Shown one piece after another: positions 57,508 to 64,000 of a DNA stretch of 64,000 nucleotides. The DNA comes from Slackia sp. Lineage in GTDB: Bacteria > Actinomycetota > Coriobacteriia > Coriobacteriales > Eggerthellaceae. Every line of letters starts with the position of its first letter. Position 1 is the stretch's first letter. The notes beneath the pieces are model-generated. The model did not search any database. It saw only the letters and a list, made by a program, of their open reading frames with translations, and was not told the origin of the DNA. A program made the translations under genes and the position numbers. The stretch spans positions 49,726-113,725 of the forward strand of contig JAUNBA010000007.1 in assembly GCA_030527325.1 (NCBI GenBank). The letters run 5' to 3'.

Positions 57508-58719
57508 TCATCCAACGACAGAAAGGAAAAAGCCCCATAGCGGAAGCCCGACAACAACCGACTTGAAGACACACCCTGCAATCTTCCCCAGAGAAGACGA
57601 GGCTTCCACGGCGCACATATTCTGAACAGGGAAAAAGACGCAACACAGAATCGAAAACAGGATTGAGAAAGGAGAGAACGAAGCCATGCCGCACAAAACC
57701 ACAAGGGCCGCCACTGCCGCCTGGACAACATACCCTCTCCTGATCATCTGTAAAACCGATCGGTCGAATAAAGGGTTTGTTGCCGCCATGTCTCTATCCA
57801 CGCCATTGAACGTCGAAAGAAAGACATCAAGAACAACAAGAGGGATTACAATCAGCGCAGCACGCCACGCAACACTCAATTCCACAGAGCAAGGAACAGC
57901 GATTCCCGCCACGATCGAAGCAAAAACACAAGCGACCAGCCCCTTCCAATGATTGCGCAGCCGCGAGAGGCATATTCGTTCGTAGAGAAAGAGATCGTAG
58001 CCTTTATCGTCTACGCGCAAAAAACGCTTCGTGACGGCTTTAAAAAACCCTTGGCAAGAAAGTGAAATAAGATTCCGATCGCCTTCAACAAGGGCATCAT
58101 GAAGCAGCTGCTGGCCTTGGCAGTACGGATACCAATCGTCATACACAAAAGCACGAAGAACGACAAATACGCCCACCGCGGCGGCAAGCACGAGGACGGG
58201 CGCCATCAAAGAAGATGACGCTAGAGCGAAGAGAATCGAGGCCAGGTACGACGCCACAAGAACAATCGATATCGAATGAGCTTTCGCACCATGCTTCACA
58301 AGCGAGATAAAATTAGCTGCAACATTCAAAAAGCAGGCGGCAGCAAACAAAGGGGTAATGCGGAGACCTACGAAACCGTACAACGCGACAAACGCAACAG
58401 TGGGCAAGAGCAAACGCGCGACGAACATAGTTTTCATCTGCCTAAGGGAAAACATTTCAAACGAAATGACGCACGCACGCATCGAAAGAGCAGGAGGATC
58501 TTGCAATACCTTATAAAGGCCATATCCCATAACAACAAAAGGAATAGCCCCTTCAAGATAAAGCCCCCAGCGTGTTGCCGCATCGAAAACGAATGCCGCG
58601 CAGAGAGACAGAGCAGCAAGCGTCCCTATTGCCAGCAAAGGCTCTTGGGCGAATCGCCTTCGCGCCCGTCTGCAAAAATCAATAAATGAGCACTTAGCAT
58701 ATGCCACGAGCGGATGCAT
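57508..58719 (-). CDS. ABC transporter membrane subunit
   Basis: 403 residues with about 9-10 hydrophobic segments in two groups (residues about 30-200 and 270-400). They are separated by a cytosolic stretch (FFKAVTKRFLRVDDKGYDLF) of the kind seen in ABC-2-like permeases. The family cannot be named more precisely. Its start overlaps the ATPase gene end by 26 nt, so the two subunits are made together. In context it is likely the exporter (or immunity pump) for the modified peptide. Confidence 0.75.
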   Translation of the reverse strand: MHPLVAYAKCSFIDFCRRARRRFAQEPLLAIGTLAALSLCAAFVFDAATRWGLYLEGAIPFVVMGYGLYKVLQDPPALSMRACVISFEMFSLRQMKTMFVARLLLPTVAFVALYGFVGLRITPLFAAACFLNVAANFISLVKHGAKAHSISIVLVASYLASILFALASSSLMAPVLVLAAAVGVFVVLRAFVYDDWYPYCQGQQLLHDALVEGDRNLISLSCQGFFKAVTKRFLRVDDKGYDLFLYERICLSRLRNHWKGLVACVFASIVAGIAVPCSVELSVAWRAALIVIPLVVLDVFLSTFNGVDRDMAATNPLFDRSVLQMIRRGYVVQAAVAALVVLCGMASFSPFSILFSILCCVFFPVQNMCAVEASSSLGKIAGCVFKSVVVGLPLWGFFLSVVG

Positions 58720-59398
58720 TCAGGCACCTCATGATTCTGTCCTTGTCGGCGTCTTGCTGCAAAAATAGCTCGACGACGCCTTGGTTCAATACTAGGTATG
58801 CGTCACATATACGCTCCAAGCTTTCGAGGTTGTGACTTGAAATCACCTGGGTGAACCCCTGTCCTCTTCGTTCGGCAAATACATCCTCGAGATTACCGAC
58901 CTGCACGGGATCGAGCGTTATAAACGGTTCGTCGTACAAATACAGATCGACATCGGTCAAAAACGAGAGCGCCACATTAAAGCGCTGCTGCGTTCCCCTC
59001 GACAAAGCGTGCGGATAATAATCGAGATACGGATTGAGGCCGAGTTTTTCCGCATAATATCCCACCCTTGCCAAGGCATCGTTTTTCGCAAGGCCGTGCG
59101 TCCTGCAGATTAGCAGCATCTGTTCTTTCATAAGTAGATCAGAAAAAAACGCAGGTGTATCGCACACGTAGCTAACGGAGACATCATTGGCGTCCTTATC
59201 CGTGATATCAGAATCCCGAAGAAAGACCCTGCCCCCATGTTCCCTGATAAGGCGTTTCGCAATTTTCAGAAATGTGGTTTTACCCGCCCCGTTCACGCCG
59301 ATTAGCCCGTAAGTCAAACCAGCTTCGAGCCTAAGATCCACATCGCGAAGCACCAGTTTATCCCCATATCGCTTCGATACACCCATCAGCTCAAACAT
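58694..59398 (-). CDS. ABC transporter ATPase
   Basis: 234 residues from the ATG at 59398 (AGGAGGGT in front). Walker A GVNGAGKTT (residues 34-42), signature LSRGTQQR, Walker B DLYLYDEP and H-loop SSHN are all intact. Single nucleotide domain without a membrane part; it partners the overlapping membrane gene. Typical of ABC-2 type exporters of peptides and antibiotics. It overlaps the TldE-like gene by 13 nt. Confidence 0.95.
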   Translation of the reverse strand: MFELMGVSKRYGDKLVLRDVDLRLEAGLTYGLIGVNGAGKTTFLKIAKRLIREHGGRVFLRDSDITDKDANDVSVSYVCDTPAFFSDLLMKEQMLLICRTHGLAKNDALARVGYYAEKLGLNPYLDYYPHALSRGTQQRFNVALSFLTDVDLYLYDEPFITLDPVQVGNLEDVFAERRGQGFTQVISSHNLESLERICDAYLVLNQGVVELFLQQDADKDRIMRCLNASARGIC

Positions 59399-60225
59399 GG
59401 GTACCCTCCTATATCCAAAGCAATCGTATCCCCACCGCCGATCGATATCGTGCACAGCCGCGCAAGCAATTCATGGACTTCAATCCTCATGAAAAAGCGG
59501 GAGGATGTACAAGGGTTCGTGAAGGAGGACGCAGAAACCACCCCGCGTATCACGCCCCTAGATACATCGATCAGGGAGGCGTTACTATGCACGTTATCGA
59601 TTCGCAACAACGCGTCGCTCTCGCACATATCCGGCACCATCGGCAGCAACGCCTTGACAAGAGATACAGAACAATCAAGACGCGCAGCTCCCGGCCCAGT
59701 AGAGAAATCAGAATAAAGCTCAAGCGGATGATCGCTGGATAACGGGCCTGCCAAAAGAAGAGACCTATCGCCAAAGCCCGTATTGTCCAATGCCAATAGC
59801 CTGCTATATATGGCCACTGCCGTCAGGATCCTATCTAAGTCATACGGCGAGAAAACGAGAAATCTCGCATCGGGGTGAAAAACACCCGATTTAGCACCAC
59901 AACCATCCGGGCCAAAATGCATCCCCCGAATTGGCTCAGTGAATTTCGAGTCAGGCAAAGCAAGTGACACCAAACGTGACGGATGCCCGGATTGGGTAAA
60001 AAACTGAAAGAATGCACCTTGGCGCTTCATTCCGTCACGGTCTGTTTCGTATTTGCCGTACAAAAGAAAATCAGGAGCGCCCATCATCATCTTCGCTTGC
60101 AGCAAGAGCGAGCGAAAATCTTCCAAAGCCCTTTTGTGACTGACGTCGCCGTGACTCTTAACGACGTAAATCTTCTCCCAACTGTCGCAGACATATGCCT
60201 TTATTTCGACCCGGCAATCACCCAC
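59386..60225 (-). CDS. TldE/PmbA-like partner protein
   Basis: 279 residues from a GTG at 60225 (GAGGGTGG upstream), overlapping the TldD-like gene by 8 nt. The middle shows FLVFSPYDLDRILTAVAIYS and DRSLLLAGPLSSDHPLELYS, then STGPGAARLD. This resembles the PmbA/TldE stretch in which a bound domain precedes the DgEG region, and the C-terminus (ISIGGGDTIALDIGG) also fits. It is shorter than PmbA (about 450 residues) and has no HExxxH, as expected for the non-catalytic half. Family assignment is by weak similarity. In context it should pair with the protease at 60218-61333. Confidence 0.5.
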   Translation of the reverse strand: MGDCRVEIKAYVCDSWEKIYVVKSHGDVSHKRALEDFRSLLLQAKMMMGAPDFLLYGKYETDRDGMKRQGAFFQFFTQSGHPSRLVSLALPDSKFTEPIRGMHFGPDGCGAKSGVFHPDARFLVFSPYDLDRILTAVAIYSRLLALDNTGFGDRSLLLAGPLSSDHPLELYSDFSTGPGAARLDCSVSLVKALLPMVPDMCESDALLRIDNVHSNASLIDVSRGVIRGVVSASSFTNPCTSSRFFMRIEVHELLARLCTISIGGGDTIALDIGGYPCLS

Positions 60226-61333
60226 AGCGACCCACCCTCTCAAACGAATGGAGTTTCATCGCCGGGGATTCAACGCCGACCACAACCAAAGACCCTCCCT
60301 TACCGCACGCGATACTGCTAGGATTCGCCCTGTCGCCAAATTCCAAAAAAGAAGAACCGAGGTTGGAAATATTTGCAAAAAAGGCGAAGGGGATCAAATA
60401 GTCACTTAACTCTCCGTTTTCTATAAGTCTCGCCTTTCTGATATTGAAACTAATTTCTCCTGTCGAGTGCTCTATTTCGCCATCATCTATCTCATCGATA
60501 AATACCCCTCTGGCCGTTTCGCCGACAAGATCCCCTTTGGTCTTTGACCCCAAACCGACACGCATCTTCCTCATTCTTATTCCGGGAAATGGGTTGTCGA
60601 AGAATGACACGCGATAATTGCCGCTATGCATGAGATTAGATACTTGCCCGTTCGTTAAAATAGGCAAATTTGAAGGGACCAATCCCCCTAAATCATCATA
60701 AACATCAGAAGTATTCCAATTCTCGAAAACACTCAGGTTGCCCGAAACTTCACCCGTGCTCATCCAAGAATGTCCATAATTATCCTGCTCTAGCGAATGC
60801 CCTATAAACTCATGAATGAACATGCCCGAAGCTCGCTCGCTAAAAACGAGATCGCCACGCACCGGGATAACATCCTTTTTTCTTAAGGCGGCATGATCGA
60901 CAAACTCTTCGATCAAGGACAAGGCACGGAGCGCGACGCTTTCGCCGAAGCAATCAAAAGCTAGCTGAACGTTGCACGGTGCGCCTCCTACCATTGCGGA
61001 GCACCCGCAAATTAACCCTTTTTCGATTGCGCAAGCCTTTTCGCCGTCGCAAAACAGGTATTCCTTTCTCGTGGATCTACTTTCAAAATATAGAGCAAAA
61101 CGCTCGGATTTTTTTCCTATTCTCCTGATTTTCTCCAGGGCCCTATCCGAAAAACAATTGATATTCTCAGAGCAAGCGGCGAGCAAAGGGGGCTCTCCTC
61201 CCGTAATCTCAACAAAATCCCCGCCGCTTAAAACAGTTGAACAACCAGACCCATTCCAGGCAAAAACCTCCTCATCACGAAAAAGCGATATCCGCTTTCT
61301 GTAATGGAAATCTATCCTGCAAGAGCGATTCAC
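60218..61333 (-). CDS. TldD-type metalloprotease
   Basis: 371 residues from a GTG at 61333, which overlaps the radical SAM stop as GTGA and has GGAGGG upstream. The zinc protease motif HEFIGH (H174, E175, H179) is in a TldD context (SGMFIHEFIGHSLEQD). The DDLGGLVP segment and the late IACGKGGSLVVVGVESPAMKL (CGK) are also TldD-like. Length is below the usual 450-480 because the N-terminal domain is short. Family knowledge: TldD/TldE complexes thread and cut unfolded modified peptides, as in microcin B17 maturation. It would remove the leader of the peptide modified by the adjacent radical SAM enzyme. Confidence 0.85.
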   Translation of the reverse strand: MNRSCRIDFHYRKRISLFRDEEVFAWNGSGCSTVLSGGDFVEITGGEPPLLAACSENINCFSDRALEKIRRIGKKSERFALYFESRSTRKEYLFCDGEKACAIEKGLICGCSAMVGGAPCNVQLAFDCFGESVALRALSLIEEFVDHAALRKKDVIPVRGDLVFSERASGMFIHEFIGHSLEQDNYGHSWMSTGEVSGNLSVFENWNTSDVYDDLGGLVPSNLPILTNGQVSNLMHSGNYRVSFFDNPFPGIRMRKMRVGLGSKTKGDLVGETARGVFIDEIDDGEIEHSTGEISFNIRKARLIENGELSDYLIPFAFFANISNLGSSFLEFGDRANPSSIACGKGGSLVVVGVESPAMKLHSFERVGRCG

Positions 61334-62610
61334 CAGCCATCCCTCCGAATCACGCAATCGAAGCCAGGGGCGTCCAACATACGAGCAATGCAATTACCGC
61401 AATTCTCATATTCTGGGCACGATCCACACAGCTCACGCGTCGGAGACGGAACATCTCTCCATGGCGCAACGTTGTTCGCATGCAGAGCCCGATCGAGCTC
61501 TCTAACATGACCCATCACTTTGCCAAAAACGCTCACACAAGGCACAATCGCCCCGTTGGGCTTGATGCCAATACTTCGATATCCGGCGCCGCATTTATTG
61601 GCGTACGGGATGAGGCCCGATTCCTTTTGAAAGAGTTCCTCGCAAACCTCTGAACCGACCCTGAAGCCGGGGCTATCGTATCTTGCTCGAATCTTTGCCA
61701 ACGTTTCTAAAAATATCTTGTTTGTTCCATGCGGAAAGCCGCCGCTCAAAGCGCGGCCAGAATTAATCATCATGCCTATACTGATCGCCGCGCACCCTGA
61801 GTCCGCAAACTCAACAACCGTTTGCTCAAGATCGCCTATGTTAAGATCATTGAGGGTATAGGCGATGGTTACCTTGATCCCAGCGCTAACCAGCCTTTCA
61901 ATATTTGACTTCGTAGCCTCATATGCGCCCTTAATGCCCCGTATGAAGTCATGCGTCGCCGAAAGGCCGTCTATGCTTACCTGAAGTGAAACGCTTTCAT
62001 GGTCAATGAGCTTTTCCAGAATTTCATCGGGAACAAATAGGCCATTGGTCGCTATCGTGGTTGCCATACGTCTCCGAGCTAGCCGCTCTATTACCAGGCC
62101 GACGTCTTTCTTCATAAAAGGCTCGCCACCCGTAAGAAAAAAGCTTGTCACGCCGACATCGGCAAATTCATCAACAAGATCGGCAATCTCGAGAGAACTC
62201 AGCTCGTCACCCCCTATTTCTCCCGAGTCGTTATAGCAATGCCTACACCGCATTTGGCATTGATGTGTGACCCCGATCCCCACGAATTGCGGCAAAATCA
62301 AATCTGGGCAACATGCAGACCTGAATGCCCGTCCGCAATCCGAAGACGATTGCTCGTGAAGATAGCCGAGCGAAACGTGCTTTTTCAGAAATGAAATAAC
62401 AGACTTTTTATCACGATCGTCCATTCGGTATCGATTTTCGAGACTGGCAACAATATCGTTATCTGTCATAGACCCATCGCACATTCCAAGGATCTCGTAT
62501 CCAGTCCTATTGAGCTTATGCCGACACGACCTCTCGCCATCGCATAAAACAACCGCATAGCCATCTGCATGCTCCAACAGCAACGCGGCGGGATTCGCCG
62601 CCAAAAACAT
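61330..62610 (-). CDS. Radical SAM/SPASM peptide maturase with PqqD-like N-terminus
   Basis: 426 residues from the ATG at 62610, with GGGGGTG in front. Residues 1-100 form a PqqD-like winged-helix peptide-recognition domain (RHKLNRTGYEILGMCDG, LENRYRMD). The radical SAM cluster motif is CQMRCRHC (C118, C122, C125), followed by LTGGEPF. The C-terminal SPASM domain has CGAGYRSIGIKPNGAIVPC and CGSCPEYENCGNC for auxiliary [4Fe-4S] clusters. Family knowledge: such enzymes form C-C, C-S or other crosslinks on ribosomal peptides. It heads the operon with a TldD/E pair and an ABC exporter. Confidence 0.92.
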   Translation of the reverse strand: MFLAANPAALLLEHADGYAVVLCDGERSCRHKLNRTGYEILGMCDGSMTDNDIVASLENRYRMDDRDKKSVISFLKKHVSLGYLHEQSSSDCGRAFRSACCPDLILPQFVGIGVTHQCQMRCRHCYNDSGEIGGDELSSLEIADLVDEFADVGVTSFFLTGGEPFMKKDVGLVIERLARRRMATTIATNGLFVPDEILEKLIDHESVSLQVSIDGLSATHDFIRGIKGAYEATKSNIERLVSAGIKVTIAYTLNDLNIGDLEQTVVEFADSGCAAISIGMMINSGRALSGGFPHGTNKIFLETLAKIRARYDSPGFRVGSEVCEELFQKESGLIPYANKCGAGYRSIGIKPNGAIVPCVSVFGKVMGHVRELDRALHANNVAPWRDVPSPTRELCGSCPEYENCGNCIARMLDAPGFDCVIRRDGW

Positions 62611-62687
62611 GACCACACCCCCATGATTCGGGCCGCCTCTCAAGCGCCCGACACGCTCCCACGCAGCAAAGGGCGGCCCAATGCGTC

Positions 62688-62806
62688 TCAAACAGTCCAA
62701 TTAATGTATTGTCCGCAAAGCGCCTGTGGAATAAACGCCTTGATAGGAGTGACCACGCATCCAAATCCGTGATCGAACTCGCTAACGGGGCGCTCAAAAC
62801 GCTCAT
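62688..62806 (-). other. Candidate RiPP precursor peptide region with a frame conflict
   Basis: An ATG at 62806 has a near-perfect ribosome site (AAAGGAGG, 5 nt). Its own frame runs into the maturase gene without a typical precursor end. The frame two bases later, 62804-62688, encodes 38 residues and a stop: a charged leader-like start (ERFERPVSEFDHG), then core-like FGCVVTPIKAFIPQALCG and an aromatic end. That frame has no start codon; a TAG lies seven codons before. One extra base just after the ATG would give a complete precursor. Whether this is a real frameshift, a sequencing error or chance is open. Confidence 0.4.
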
Positions 62807-63228
62807 AGTTCCTCCTTTCGTTGCTCTATCGGTTCAGCAAGCTTGCCCATATGCTTAGAGTAGTGCCCTGGAACACCCGTGAACCAACGAAAAAATTGGG
62901 GTATTCAACCTTCTCTTTTGCTAACCCATGAATCGGAATACCTGCGCGTGCGATTGTCCATGACGCTTCCTAAGCGCTTATGCGAGCAAAAACCAATACC
63001 GCGCGCATACGATCGCAATCAAGCGCTTCGGCCAAAACAAGAGAGTAAGAAAGTGTCATGGGGCGCACCTGCCCATGGCATCGCGCAGCGGAAAACGCGA
63101 AACGAGTGCGAACACTTCACCCTATTGAATCAGTCCGCTACGCGCTCGATGGACGTGGGCATTATGGGGGATCAATACAAAGTCGCACCCGAAGCCGCTA
63201 TGCCCACGCAAGCTCAATTTGCTTTTTG
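62807..63228. other. Upstream region of the peptide operon
   Basis: No gene is supported. AT-rich near 62880-62920 on the minus strand (GGTATTCAA, AAAAAATT), where the operon promoter and LysR site would be expected, but no consensus -35/-10 pair stands out. Confidence 0.5.
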
Positions 63229-63774
63229 CAGCTGTAGTGGCAAGAAATGACGGGTATGGCACGAGTTTCGATCGCCGCGTAGCAAGCTTTGCAGAAACAA
63301 TGCCGTTCGCGGGATAAAACAGACCGTTCACTGGCCGCAAAACGCCAGCAAGCGCTGCCGAAACACCATCGAAGCGCCATAGCCGCAAAAAACCGGACGC
63401 AAACGCCGAATTCCTGGCAAATCGCCCCCGAAGCCCAGCGTTGACGACCGCCGGTCGGGCGCAACGATAAACCGGGTGCGGCAACAAGCCAGACGCCACG
63501 ACAACCGAGCGCGGCAGAGTAACCCTGGCACGAACATCGACGAGCCCGATGCGTACCGCGGCCTCGCTGGAGCGGACGACGACGGGCCCGCCGCGAACAC
63601 ACGGCAGCGAACGCGGCACGAACGACGAAGAGGCCAACACGAAATACGCGCCGAAGTCGCTGCGGCATAAGCAAACTCAACGCTAACAACGGCGAATTCA
63701 GAACGAGAGCCCCTCCCGCACGACCGACAGCGAGCCATCGCGGACGGCAATAAACCCAATGCGAACGGCGGCAG
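63229..63774. repeat. Direct repeat B, right copy
   Basis: Same sequence and orientation as 55889-56435. The 226 nt after it (to the window end) are GC-rich, with repeated CGGCGCGAACAG-like units and no gene. Confidence 0.93.
63250..63392. repeat. Inverted-end intergenic element, copy 5
   Basis: Left ACGGGTATGGCAC, right GCGCCATAGCCGCAAAAAA, 143 bp, inside direct repeat B right copy. Confidence 0.55.
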
Positions 63775-64000
63775 CCCGACACAGACGATAGCGGGTTCGG
63801 CGCGAACAGGGGAAGCCAAGCACAACCAATGACGAACCGGCGCGAACAGCGTAAGGCGCGACACGAACGAAAGCGACGACCCCGTCATCGGGCACTTCGA
63901 GACCGCCGCCGGGCCGGGCACAACCCGTCGCGATCCAACGCGGCTCACCGCGAAGCGAATGAATTGCCACGCCGTATGGCCGCGGGGCACCGCACGGCTA

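Noticed and set aside
62516..62806. A 96-codon gene from the ATG at 62806 in its own frame
   Set aside because: The ribosome site is good, but the frame overlaps the start of the maturase by about 95 bases and its product is Arg/Trp/Cys-rich without precursor features. It is treated as part of the precursor question rather than a separate gene.
62879..63250. Plus-strand open frame behind the peptide operon
   Set aside because: GTG start without ribosome site; the product has no recognisable feature and enters repeat B.

Overview
The window looks like a chromosomal segment of a high-GC, anaerobic, respiring actinobacterium of the Eggerthellaceae type (Coriobacteriia). This is inferred from four things: the dnaK-grpE-dnaJ-hspR-clpB order, several LuxR regulators with large N-terminal membrane domains, many Tat-exported molybdopterin and Fe-S enzymes with NrfD-type membrane anchors, and strongly GC-biased third codon positions. 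A perfect parS site at 54689-54704 suggests the segment may lie in the origin-proximal half of the chromosome.

Layout. 0-1.4 kb: copper control (csoR-copA; copA runs off the left edge). 1.6-8.8 kb: heat-shock operon dnaK-grpE-dnaJ-hspR-clpB, with an sigmaA-type promoter overlapped by an HspR-like inverted repeat. 8.8-9.6 kb: a tyrosine phosphatase. 9.6-22.5 kb: two related respiratory modules, each paired with a divergent membrane LuxR regulator. Module 1 (11.5-14.4 kb) has a triheme lipoprotein fused to a sulfite-oxidase-like domain plus a small sulfite-oxidase-like protein. Module 2 (19.7-15.2 kb) has the same pair plus an Fe-S subunit and an NrfD anchor. Module 2 and its regulator are flanked by direct repeats of roughly 0.6-0.75 kb. 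22.6-25.7 kb: htpG under a CIRCE element, then yaaA. 25.7-28.5 kb: a Sau3AI-like restriction-modification pair. 29.5-32.3 kb: a Na/phosphate cotransporter and an SDR enzyme.

32.6-44.6 kb: a polysulfide/DMSO-reductase-type operon (Tat ferredoxin, TorD chaperone, catalytic A, Fe-S B, NrfD C), a divergent tungsten-type aldehyde ferredoxin oxidoreductase, mazG, a NifU-like scaffold, an unknown repeat protein and a third membrane LuxR regulator. An 18-nt motif (17 of 18 identical) is shared by the AOR intergenic region and this LuxR promoter. 44.6-49 kb: a small ferredoxin, an HxlR regulator, a degenerate HsdM/HsdS-like pair and short unknown proteins. 49.2-55.8 kb: nikR and hypF, hypC, hypD, hypE for [NiFe]-hydrogenase maturation, with parS between hypD and hypE.

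56.6-62.8 kb is the most interesting part: a lower-GC, fully minus-strand, overlapping operon of a radical SAM/SPASM maturase with a PqqD-like N-terminus, a TldD-type metalloprotease, a TldE-like partner, an ABC ATPase, an ABC membrane subunit and a LysR regulator. It is flanked on both sides by a near-identical direct repeat of about 545 bp. This reads as an undescribed ribosomally made, post-translationally modified peptide (RiPP) locus. A possible precursor peptide lies directly upstream of the maturase, but its reading frame lacks a start codon in frame.

Five intergenic segments of about 140-154 bp share inverted ends of the type GCGGGTATGGCAC / GTGCCATACCCGC and form a dispersed element family. 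No tRNA, rRNA, CRISPR array or recognisable IS transposase was seen.
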